From Pseudomonas sp. Fl4BN1 (GTDB lineage: Bacteria > Pseudomonadota > Gammaproteobacteria > Pseudomonadales > Pseudomonadaceae), in assembly GCF_009908285.1 (NCBI RefSeq), contig NZ_JAAARM010000047.1:1-40456 (forward strand): a stretch of DNA of 40,456 bases, written 5' to 3'. The notes under the pieces are model-generated. The model did no database searches and was not told the DNA's origin. It saw nothing but the letters and a program-made list of their open reading frames with translations. How positions within the stretch are numbered: the first letter of the stretch is position 1; each line of letters begins with the position of its first letter. This document shows, piece after piece, positions 33,736 to 40,456 of the stretch. The position numbers and the translations under genes were made by a program.

Positions 33736-34914
33736 ATGTTGCTCAACCTGTTCAATGAAATGCGCGCGGCCAAGGTGCCGGTCTCGGTACGCGAGCTGCT
33801 GGACCTGATCAACGCGCTCAAGCAACGCGTGACCTTCGCCGACATGGACGAGTTCTACTACCTCGCCCGGGCGATCCTGGTGAAGGACGAACGGCATTTC
33901 GACAAGTTCGACCGGGCCTTCGGTGCCTACTTCAATGGCCTGGAAAAACTCGACGATCACCTGCAGGCGCTGGTCCCCGAGGATTGGCTGCGCAAGGAGT
34001 TCGAACGCTCCCTGAGCGATGAAGAGCGGGCGCAGATCCAGTCCCTGGGTGGCCTGGACAAACTCATCGAAGAGTTCAAGAAACGCCTGGAAGAACAGAA
34101 GGAACGCCACGCCGGCGGCAACAAGTGGATCGGCACCGGCGGCACCAGCCCCTTTGGCTCCGGCGGCTTCAACCCGGAAGGCATCCGCGTGGGTGACGCC
34201 GGCAAGCGCCAGGGCAAGGCGGTGAAGGTCTGGGACCAGCGCGAGTACAAGAACCTCGACGACTCGGTGGAACTGGGCACCCGCAACATCAAGGTGGCCC
34301 TGCGTCGCCTGCGCAAATTTGCCCGCCAGGGCGCGGCCGAAGAACTGGACATCGACGGCACCATCGACCACACCGCCCGGGATGCCGGGCTGTTGAACAT
34401 CCAGATGCGCCCGGAACGGCGCAACAGCATCAAGCTGCTGTTGCTGTTCGACATCGGCGGCTCGATGGATGCCCACGTGAAGATCTGCGAGGAACTGTTC
34501 TCGGCCTGCAAGACCGAGTTCAAGCACCTGGAGTACTACTACTTCCACAACTTCATCTATGAGTCGGTGTGGAAGAACAATATGCGCCGCGGCTCGGAGC
34601 GCACCTCGACCCAGGATCTGCTGAACAAGTACGGCGCCGACTACAAGGTGATCTTCGTCGGTGACGCGGCCATGGCGCCCTATGAAATCACCCAGGCCGG
34701 TGGCAGCGTCGAACACTGGAATGAAGAAGCCGGTTACCTGTGGATGCAGCGCTTCATGGCGAAGTACAAGAAGCTCATCTGGATCAACCCCTATCCGAAG
34801 GACACCTGGGGCTACACCGCCTCGACCAACATTGTCCGCGACCTGGTCGAGGACCAGATGTACCCCCTGACCTTGCGTGGCCTGGAAGAAGGCATGCGAT
34901 TCCTCTCCAAGTAA
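33736..34914 (+). CDS. VWA-domain (CoxE-like) protein, partner of MoxR
   Basis: A 392-aa cytoplasmic protein of the VWA_CoxE type. The MIDAS begins at Asp239 (FDIGGSMDAH), with Gly in the third position instead of the Ser of the classic DxSxS; other positions are Thr in the region GSERTSTQDLL and Asp in VGDAAM. The N-terminal 230 residues are helical with a Gly-rich stretch (GTGGTSPFGSGGFNPEG, near 133-149). It begins 12 bases after the MoxR stop codon with a weak GAGG ribosome binding site, so the pair is one operon. CoxE-like proteins serve metallo-cofactor assembly; no carbon monoxide dehydrogenase gene is near. Confidence 0.88.
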   Translation: MLLNLFNEMRAAKVPVSVRELLDLINALKQRVTFADMDEFYYLARAILVKDERHFDKFDRAFGAYFNGLEKLDDHLQALVPEDWLRKEFERSLSDEERAQIQSLGGLDKLIEEFKKRLEEQKERHAGGNKWIGTGGTSPFGSGGFNPEGIRVGDAGKRQGKAVKVWDQREYKNLDDSVELGTRNIKVALRRLRKFARQGAAEELDIDGTIDHTARDAGLLNIQMRPERRNSIKLLLLFDIGGSMDAHVKICEELFSACKTEFKHLEYYYFHNFIYESVWKNNMRRGSERTSTQDLLNKYGADYKVIFVGDAAMAPYEITQAGGSVEHWNEEAGYLWMQRFMAKYKKLIWINPYPKDTWGYTASTNIVRDLVEDQMYPLTLRGLEEGMRFLSK

Positions 34915-34919
34915 GCGCG

Positions 34920-34973
34920 TTCGCCAGCAAGCGGGCTCCGACGCAACCCTGTAGGAGCCGGCTTGCCGACGAA
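34920..34973. repeat. REP pair between the VWA gene and pxpC
   Basis: A diverged inverted REP (TTCGCCAGCAAGCGGGCTCC, 34920-34939) and a forward REP (34951-34973) face each other tail to tail across 11 bases. The orientation is opposite to the other REP pairs in the window. It sits between two convergent gene ends, where a REP pair can protect both 3' ends. Confidence 0.85.
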
Positions 34974-34984
34974 GCCCTTGCCCC

Positions 34985-35902
34985 TCACCCAAAACGCCGC
35001 AAGAACGCCACCTGCTGCCGATGGGCCGTCTCCTGCACCACCGGCGCCAATCGCACTTCATTGCCCGGCAGGCACTGCGCCAGCCGCGCCAGGGACAACG
35101 GCGTCAACGCCCCCAACCGTGGATAACCGCCAATGGTCTGGCGGTCATTGAGCAGGATGATCGGCTGGCCGTCCGGCGGCACCTGGATCGCCCCTAGAGG
35201 AATGCCCTCGGAAATCATCGACTGCCCCTGATAGTGCAACTGTGGCCCCAGCAGACGCGCCCCCATGCGATCGGCACGGCTGTCCAGGGTCCAGGTGCTG
35301 TTGAAGGCATCGAACAGGCTCAAACCGCTGAACTGGCCGATCTGCGCCCCCAGGATCACCTCCAGCGGTGCAGCGGATTGCCATTCCGTCAACTGGGCAG
35401 GCCCCAGGCTCCTGAGTGCGCCACCGGTTCCCGAGTAGCCCAGCACCCCGCCCTCGCTCAGCGCCCGGCCATAACCGTCTGGTCCGCCCAGGGCCTCGCG
35501 CAGTACGCTGGCGCAACTGCCCAGCACCTTGGGCGCATCGAAACCGCCTGGCGCCGCCAGATAGGCCCGGGCACCAAGGAATGGTTGGGTGAAACGCAGC
35601 CGCTGGCCCTTTTGCAGGATGAAACTGCGCCCCGGGCTCAAAGGCCGCTCATCCACATAAGCCCCCAGATCAGCCCCTGCCAGGGCCAGCAGGCAATAGT
35701 CCTCGGCCAGCAGGGTGAAACCGCCCAGGGTGATTTCCACCACTGCGGCATCCAGGGCATTACCCAGCAGCCAGTTGGCCCAGGACATCGAAACCCAATC
35801 CAATGCTCCACCCTGGGTCACCCCCAAGTGGCGCACGCCAAAACGCCCAGCGTCCTGCAGCAGGCACAAGGGCGTGCTGGCCTCGATCAACAGACGGCTC
35901 AT
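34985..35902 (-). CDS. pxpC: 5-oxoprolinase subunit PxpC (biotin-dependent carboxyltransferase-like)
   Basis: A 305-aa cytoplasmic protein of the KipA/allophanate hydrolase subunit 2 family. Typical pieces are GRFGVRHLGVTQGGALDWVS near residue 18, WLLGNALDAAVVEITLGG near 44, and GIPLGAIQVPPDGQPIILLNDRQTIGGYPRLG near 235. With PxpA and PxpB it cleaves 5-oxoproline to glutamate with ATP. Its ATG overlaps the pxpB stop codon (ATGA). The three-gene order pxpA-pxpB-pxpC differs from the E. coli order B-C-A. Confidence 0.92.
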   Translation of the reverse strand: MSRLLIEASTPLCLLQDAGRFGVRHLGVTQGGALDWVSMSWANWLLGNALDAAVVEITLGGFTLLAEDYCLLALAGADLGAYVDERPLSPGRSFILQKGQRLRFTQPFLGARAYLAAPGGFDAPKVLGSCASVLREALGGPDGYGRALSEGGVLGYSGTGGALRSLGPAQLTEWQSAAPLEVILGAQIGQFSGLSLFDAFNSTWTLDSRADRMGARLLGPQLHYQGQSMISEGIPLGAIQVPPDGQPIILLNDRQTIGGYPRLGALTPLSLARLAQCLPGNEVRLAPVVQETAHRQQVAFLRRFG

Positions 35903-36603
35903 GCCGACACCTCCAGCGGCGTATCGTCGCCGCCCAGGCGAATGAACTCGGCATGCTCCACCGGCGCAAAACGCACGCGGTCCCCCGGCTGCATCAGGCT
36001 GTAACCGTCACGCTCACGGTCGAAGAGTTTGCTCGGGGTGCGCCCGATCAGGTTCCAGCCTCCAGGAGACACCACCGGGTAGGCCGCCGTCTGGCGCTCG
36101 GCAATGCCGACGCTGCCGGCTGCCACGCGCTTGCGCGGGGTGTTCAGCCGAGGCGTTGCCAACAGTTCTTCCACCAACCCCATAAAGGCGAACCCAGGAG
36201 CAAACCCCAGGGCGAATACCTGATACTCACGCTGGCTGTGGTGCTGGATCACCTCGGCCACCGACAACCCGCTGCGCCGGGACAGCAGTGCCAGCTCCGG
36301 ACCGACACTGGGGTCGTACCACACTGGCAATACATGCTCACGCCCGGCCTGGGCACTGCCGGGTGCCAGGCCGCTCAAGGCTGCGTCGATCCGTTCCCGA
36401 GCCTCGGCCGGGCCCAGGCCCTGCAAGTCGTAATGCACCATCAGGGTGGTGTAGGACGGCACCAGATCGATCAACTGCGGCCCAAACGCCTGGCGCAGAC
36501 GCTCACCGGCAGCCAGCATCCAGGGCATGTTCTCTTCGGCGATTGCCTCGAACAAACGCACCATCAAACAATCGATGGCCACCACTTCAACCTGCGGTTT
36601 CAT
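35899..36603 (-). CDS. pxpB: 5-oxoprolinase subunit PxpB (allophanate hydrolase subunit 1 type)
   Basis: A 234-aa cytoplasmic protein of the KipI/AHS1 family: DLVPSYTTLMVHYD near residue 46, YQVFALGFAPGFAFMGLV near 124 and RKRVAAGSVGIAERQTAAYPVVSPGGWNLIGRTP near 152. The ATG at 36603 overlaps the pxpA stop codon as ATGA, and the homologous start begins there (MKPQVEVVAID). The frame runs back to 36681 without support. It partners PxpC in the kinase-like half-reaction on 5-oxoproline. Confidence 0.92.
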   Translation of the reverse strand: MKPQVEVVAIDCLMVRLFEAIAEENMPWMLAAGERLRQAFGPQLIDLVPSYTTLMVHYDLQGLGPAEARERIDAALSGLAPGSAQAGREHVLPVWYDPSVGPELALLSRRSGLSVAEVIQHHSQREYQVFALGFAPGFAFMGLVEELLATPRLNTPRKRVAAGSVGIAERQTAAYPVVSPGGWNLIGRTPSKLFDRERDGYSLMQPGDRVRFAPVEHAEFIRLGGDDTPLEVSA

Positions 36604-37352
36604 AGGCTCGACTGCGCGTTCAAGGCCTCGCGAATCCGCTGCACCGCCGCTACCGAACTGGCGTTGTCGCCATGCACGCACAGGGTGTCGGCACGCAGCA
36701 ACAAGGCGCTGCCGTCACTGGCAGTCAAGGTCTCGCCACGGGCAATGGTCAGGGCCTGGCCAATGATCGTCGCCGAGTCGTGGTGCACCGATCCCGGCAA
36801 CTGTCGCGACACCAGATGCCCGGCGCTGTCGTAGGCACGGTCGGCAAAGGCCTCGAACCACAGGGTCACGCCGAACTCATCGCCGAGCGCCTGGGCGGCG
36901 CTGTTGTCGCGGGTGGCCATGAGCATCAGTGGCAACTGCGGGTCGTAGGCCGCCACCGCCTGGATCACTGCGCGCAACTGGGACGGCTTGGCCATCATGT
37001 CGTTGTACATCGCGCCGTGGGGCTTGACGTAGCTGACGCGCGCGCCCTGGGCCCGGCAGATGCCGTCCAGCGCGCCGATCTGATAGTGCATCAGGTCCTG
37101 GATTTCCTCGGGCGAGTAGCTCATGGAGCGGCGGCCAAAGCCTGCCAGGTCCTGATACGCCGGGTGAGCACCGATGCGCACGCCATTGGCCAGGGCCAGG
37201 GCCACGGTCTTGCGCATGATGCCCGGGTCGCCAGCATGGAAACCGCAGGCGATGTTGGCGCAGTCGATAAAAGGCATGACCTCGACATCCAGGCCCAGGG
37301 TCCAGTTGCCAAAGCTTTCGCCGATGTCGCAATTCAATAGCAAGCGGCTCAC
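36600..37352 (-). CDS. pxpA: 5-oxoprolinase subunit PxpA (LamB/YcsF family)
   Basis: A 250-aa protein of the LamB/YcsF family, the hydrolase part of 5-oxoprolinase. Family strings are LLNCDIGESFGNW at the start, ANIACGFHAGDPGIMRKTV near residue 33, GAHPAYQDLAGFGRRSM near 57, and VKPHGAMYNDM near 108. The GTG at 37352 has AGGAG eight or nine bases upstream. It is second in the leftward operon, 71 bases after the MFS gene. Confidence 0.93.
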   Translation of the reverse strand: MSRLLLNCDIGESFGNWTLGLDVEVMPFIDCANIACGFHAGDPGIMRKTVALALANGVRIGAHPAYQDLAGFGRRSMSYSPEEIQDLMHYQIGALDGICRAQGARVSYVKPHGAMYNDMMAKPSQLRAVIQAVAAYDPQLPLMLMATRDNSAAQALGDEFGVTLWFEAFADRAYDSAGHLVSRQLPGSVHHDSATIIGQALTIARGETLTASDGSALLLRADTLCVHGDNASSVAAVQRIREALNAQSSL

Positions 37353-37423
37353 GGTCAGTGCTCCTGTGGTTTTTATAAGGTTCAGCTACGGGGCAGTCAG
37401 TGGATTGCCCCGCAGATTATCAG

Positions 37424-38707
37424 TTAGCGGGCCTCAAGTTCCTTGCCGCGGGTTTCCGGCAGGCTCAAGGCCGCCAGCACCACCACGCCGTAGGACACCG
37501 CGGCAAACGCGCCAATGGCCACGCTCAGGGCCACGTGCTGGCTGAGCAGGCCGATCAGCAGCGGGAACAACGCCGCTAGCGCCCGACCGCTGTTGTAGCA
37601 GAAACCCTGGCCGGAACCGCGAATCCGCGTGGGGAACAATTCGGTGAGGAAAGCGCCCATGCCACTGAAGATGCCCGAAGCGAAAAAACCCAGGGGAAAA
37701 CCCAGCCAGAGCATCACCGCGTTGCTTACCGGCAACTGGGTGTAGAGCAAGACGATGGTGAAAGAGCCGGCGGCGAACAGCACGAAGTTCTTCTTGCGCC
37801 CGAGAATATCGGTCAGGTAGGCGCTGATCACATAACCCACGTAAGAACCGGCAATCACCATGGCCAGATAGCCGCCAGTACTGAGCACGCTCAGGCCGCG
37901 CTCGGTCTTGAGAAACGTTGGCAGCCAGAAGGTGATGGCGTAGTAACCGCCCTGAGCACCTGCCGCCAGCAATGAAGCCCGCAGGGTGGTACTGAGAATG
38001 CCCGGGGCGAAGATCTCGTAGAAACGCGCCGGGTTGCTCGGCAGCTCACGCGCCCTGGTTTGTCGATAGACCTCGGGGTCCTTGACCAGGCGGCGGACGA
38101 AGATCACGAAAATCGCCGGCAGGATGCCCAGCAGGAATAGCCCGCGCCAGGCATCTTCCGGCGGCAACAGGGAAAACAGCAGCGCATAGAGGATCGCCGT
38201 CAGGCCCCAACCCAGGGCCCAGCCGGATTGCACCATGCCCACCGCCTTGCCACGGTTCTTGGCGCGGATCACTTCGCCGATCAGCACCGCGCCGGCAGTC
38301 CACTCGCCACCGAAACCAAACCCCATCAAGGTCCTGGCGATCAGCAATTGTTCGTAGTTCTGCGCCAGCCCGCAGAGAAAGGTGAAGACCGCGAACCACA
38401 GCACGGTCAGTTGCAGGGTGCGCACCCGGCCGATGCGGTCGGAAAGAATCCCGGCAATCCAGCCACCCAGGGCCGAGGCCAGCAAGGTACTGGTGTGGAT
38501 CAGCCCGGCTTCGGCGGAGCTGATGCCCCAGAGCGCGATCAGCGTCGGGATGACGAAGCTGAGCATCTGGGTGTCCATGCCATCCAGGCCATAACCGATC
38601 TTGCAGCTCCAGAACGTCCGTCGCTCCTGCTGGTTGATGTCCCGGTACCAGTCAAACGGACCGGCGCGACGCGGGGCTTTGTCGACCGGTGTTTCAGACG
38701 CACTCAT
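37424..38707 (-). CDS. MFS transporter of the 5-oxoproline operon
   Basis: A 427-aa carrier with 12 helices of the organic-acid/aromatic-acid symporter kind (PcaK/NanT-like): GYGLDGMDTQMLSFVIPTL in helix 1, SDRIGRVRTL in loop 2-3 and GFGFGGEWTAGAVLIGEVI in helix 4. The ATG at 38707 has GGAG six bases upstream; upstream codons to 39448 lie antisense to the LysR gene and are not real. As first gene of the operon ahead of pxpA, pxpB and pxpC, it probably imports 5-oxoproline or a related acid. That is inferred from position only. Confidence 0.88.
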   Translation of the reverse strand: MSASETPVDKAPRRAGPFDWYRDINQQERRTFWSCKIGYGLDGMDTQMLSFVIPTLIALWGISSAEAGLIHTSTLLASALGGWIAGILSDRIGRVRTLQLTVLWFAVFTFLCGLAQNYEQLLIARTLMGFGFGGEWTAGAVLIGEVIRAKNRGKAVGMVQSGWALGWGLTAILYALLFSLLPPEDAWRGLFLLGILPAIFVIFVRRLVKDPEVYRQTRARELPSNPARFYEIFAPGILSTTLRASLLAAGAQGGYYAITFWLPTFLKTERGLSVLSTGGYLAMVIAGSYVGYVISAYLTDILGRKKNFVLFAAGSFTIVLLYTQLPVSNAVMLWLGFPLGFFASGIFSGMGAFLTELFPTRIRGSGQGFCYNSGRALAALFPLLIGLLSQHVALSVAIGAFAAVSYGVVVLAALSLPETRGKELEAR

Positions 38708-38845
38708 GGCGATCTCCAGGGTAGTTTTATTGGTGTTGTTCTGGGCCCCGACGACGCCTATCGTGGGTTGGCGCATTCTTCGATGCTGGCGCCGACCCCG
38801 TCCAACTAATAAAAACCGCCCCAACGCATAAGAAAAGTTGATTCC

Positions 38846-39766
38846 ATGAATCTCAAGTTTCTCGAAACCTTTGTCTGGGTGGCGCGGCTGAAGAGCTTCA
38901 GCCTCACCGCGGAAAAACTCTTCACCACCCAGGCGGCGATCTCCAGCCGGATCGCCGTGCTGGAAGGCGAGTTGGGGGTGAAGCTGTTCCTGCGCGATTC
39001 CCGCGGCGTCAGCCTGACCCCGGAAGGGCTCAAGGTGCTGGAGCATGCCGAACAGATGCTCGACACCCTGCAGGTACTGAAACAGTCGATCGAGGCACCG
39101 TCGAGCAAGGTCGGGCGGATTCGCATCGGGGTCATGGACACGGTGATCCACACCTGGCTCAGCCCCTTGGTGGCCGAAATGATGGACCACTACCCGCAAG
39201 TGGAGATCGAGCTGGTGGCCGATACGTCGCTGAACCTGTGCGACCAGCTGCAAAAAGGCTTTCTCGACCTGGTGCTGCAAACCGACCTGCTGCGCCAGGA
39301 AAGTATCCGCAGCTTGGAACTGGCCAGCCACCCGGTGGCCTGGATCGCCGCCAGCACTTCGATCTACAACCGCGACTACGCCAATCTCGCCGAGCTGGCC
39401 CGGGAGCGGATCGTCACCTATTCGAAAAACTCCCTGCCCCACCAGCAAGTGTTGAGCCTGCTACAAGCCAACGGCGTGCTGGCGCCACGGCTCAATTGCG
39501 TCAACTCGGTGTCGGCCATCACCCGCCTGCTGCGGGACGGTTTCGGCATCGGTGCCTTGCCGCCGGTGCTGGTGAGGGAGGAACTGGCCCGGGGCGAACT
39601 GACCCTCCTGGCCATCGACCAGCGCCCGCCGAACCTGCAAGTGGTGGTGACATGGCGGGTGGGCGTGGAGTTGGTGGAAGACATTGTGCAGCTGTGCCAG
39701 CGCGTAGTGCAGCGCTATGGGCAGAAGGTCGGCGAGGATTACCTGGTGCTGATCGCCCCCCAGTAA
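38846..39766 (+). CDS. LysR-family transcriptional regulator
   Basis: A 306-aa regulator with an N-terminal helix-turn-helix (residues 1-60, FLETFVWVARLKSFSLTAEKLFTTQAAISSRIAVLEGELGVKLF) and an effector domain. It diverges from the MFS-pxpABC operon over 138 bases, so it is the natural controller of 5-oxoproline uptake and use. The Shine-Dalgarno is weak (AAGAAAAG about eight bases upstream). I did not find a clear T-N11-A box in the gap. Confidence 0.92.
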   Translation: MNLKFLETFVWVARLKSFSLTAEKLFTTQAAISSRIAVLEGELGVKLFLRDSRGVSLTPEGLKVLEHAEQMLDTLQVLKQSIEAPSSKVGRIRIGVMDTVIHTWLSPLVAEMMDHYPQVEIELVADTSLNLCDQLQKGFLDLVLQTDLLRQESIRSLELASHPVAWIAASTSIYNRDYANLAELARERIVTYSKNSLPHQQVLSLLQANGVLAPRLNCVNSVSAITRLLRDGFGIGALPPVLVREELARGELTLLAIDQRPPNLQVVVTWRVGVELVEDIVQLCQRVVQRYGQKVGEDYLVLIAPQ

Positions 39767-39784
39767 AAACCGCCATCCCCCTTT

Positions 39785-40344
39785 GTAGGAGCTGGCTTGC
39801 CAGCGAAGGCGATCTTCAGCCAGGCGCAAGGCTTGCGGACCCCTTCGCCGGCAAGCCGGCTCCTACACAGAGAACCAACTCGACACGACTCCCGTAGGAG
39901 CTGGCTTGCCAGCGAAAGCGATCTTCAGCCAGGTGCAAGGCTTGCGGGCCCCTTCGCCGGCAAGCCGGCTCCTACACAGAGAACCAACTCGATACGACTC
40001 CCGTAGGAGCTGGCTTGCCAGCGAAGGCGATCTTCAGCCAGGTGCAAGGCTTGCGGGCCCCTTCGCCGGCAAGCCGGCTCCTACACAGAGAACCAACTCG
40101 ACACGACTCCCGTAGGAGCTGGCTTGCCAGCGAAGGCGATCTTCAGCCAGGCGCAAGCCACGCGGCCCCCTTCGCCGGCAAGCCGGCTCCTACACAGAGA
40201 ACCAACTCGATACGACTCCCGTAGGAGCTGGCTTACCAGCGAGGGCGATCTTCAGCCAGGCGCAAGCCACGCGGCCCCCTTCGCCGGCAAGCCGGCTCCT
40301 ACACAGAGAACCAACTCGATACGACTCCCGTAGGAGCTGGCTTG
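39785..40344. repeat. Tandem array of 109-bp units, each an inverted REP pair
   Basis: Forward REP copies begin at 39785, 39894, 40003, 40112, 40221 and 40330, exactly 109 bases apart. Each unit has a forward REP (GTAGGAGCTGGCTTGCCAGC...), a spacer with GCGATCTTCAGCCAGG, an inverted REP with GGCAAGCCGG, and a linker CAGAGAACCAACTCGA. Five units are complete; the sixth stops after 15 bases of REP, where an insertion sequence begins. Units 1-3 have GGCTTGCGG in the spacer, units 4-5 CCACGCGG. The array lies directly downstream of the LysR gene. Confidence 0.95.
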
Positions 40345-40456
40345 TAGTGGTCCAGTTTTTTTGGACCATCCTGTAGGAGTATTAGGCCGCCAGCCTTTCA
40401 AAAGCAGCTGGCGGCAGGTTGTTCGAGGCAGAGTGACAACGCCGATGGTTGTAATG
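40343..40456 (-). mobile_element. IS3-family insertion sequence, one end, inside a REP
   Basis: The REP is broken after GTAGGAGCTGGCTTG; from 40343 the sequence reads TGTAGTGGTCCAG. A TGGTCCA / TGGACCA inverted repeat (40348-40354 and 40362-40368) with a T-rich loop lies at the tip, followed by the 3' end of a leftward transposase gene. TG at the tip fits IS3-family ends. The exact boundary is uncertain by two bases, and the rest of the element is outside the window. Confidence 0.8.
40382..40456 (-). CDS. IS3-family transposase (OrfB), C-terminal 24 residues
   Basis: The last 24 codons of a leftward gene: HYNHRRCHSASNNLPPAAFE and four more residues before TAA. YNxRRxHSxxxxxxPxxFE is the usual end of the IS3-family integrase-type transposase (DDE), after the catalytic Glu. 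The start and the catalytic residues lie beyond the right edge. A cysteine replaces the more usual arginine after HNHRR, which is of no known consequence. Confidence 0.82.
   Translation of the reverse strand, partial: HYNHRRCHSASNNLPPAAFERLAA

Noticed and set aside
33109..35061. 650-aa leftward open frame
   Set aside because: Antisense to the MoxR and VWA genes; composition rich in Leu, Val, His, Gln as expected of a shadow frame.
39797..40333. Repeated 69-aa coding frames in the REP array
   Set aside because: They arise because each unit repeats the same bases; 109 is not a multiple of three, the frames overlap one another and no ribosome binding site is present.
39785..40344. CRISPR array
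   Set aside because: The whole 109-base unit repeats, including what would be spacers, and each unit carries inverted REP pairs; no cas gene is nearby.

Overview
The window looks like a chromosomal segment of a Pseudomonas of the fluorescens group. The support is high G+C coding sequence, the Pseudomonas-type REP palindrome (GTAGGAGC...GCTTGCC) in several intergenic gaps, an OprP/OprO-type porin beside an ECF sigma factor and a KAS III-like enzyme (an arrangement I recall from P. aeruginosa), and the companions HrpA, AceK, LpxO, AzoR and AqpZ. No rRNA or tRNA gene was recognised. The genus call is firm; the species is open.

Left part (1-8600). The left edge cuts a two-partner-secretion transporter (TpsB, leftward). 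Then come an unrecognised 125-aa gene, a DEAD-box RNA helicase, a YbdG-type mechanosensitive channel, an MFS carrier with a palindromic operator candidate, an EamA carrier, the azoreductase AzoR, a small exported protein and a LysR regulator. Four intrinsic terminators or strong hairpins separate these units.

Middle (8600-21100). An alpha/beta hydrolase, a periplasmic cyclophilin and an ABC exporter run rightward. The exporter's Shine-Dalgarno is separated from its ATG by a perfect hairpin. AqpZ, with a 20-bp inverted repeat touching its Shine-Dalgarno, meets a COG3146-type acyltransferase-like gene tail to tail. A LysR regulator is divergent from a DHA2-type MFS gene that overlaps a SnoaL/NTF2-like gene. 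Then follow the porin, a soluble zinc-binding anti-sigma candidate overlapping an ECF sigma gene, and a 373-aa KAS III-like synthase with inverted repeats in its leader.

Right part (21100-40456). HrpA and AceK are separated by a REP pair. Next come two EamA carriers, an orphan fimbrillin-like protein, LpxO, CysK, a frameshifted DUF748-type remnant, a MoxR AAA+/CoxE-like VWA pair, and a 5-oxoproline operon (MFS carrier, pxpA, pxpB, pxpC with ATGA overlaps) controlled presumably by a divergent LysR gene. The window ends in a 109-bp tandem array of paired REP elements (five full units and a sixth cut by an IS3-type insertion sequence whose transposase C-terminus runs off the right edge).

Most of the window is ordinary core or soft-core content. 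The parts that deserve attention are the REP tandem array with the IS inside a REP, the hairpin-spaced ribosome binding site, the several perfect palindromes in leaders, the DUF748 remnant, and the few small unrecognised genes. I did not find a convincing new defence or biosynthetic system.
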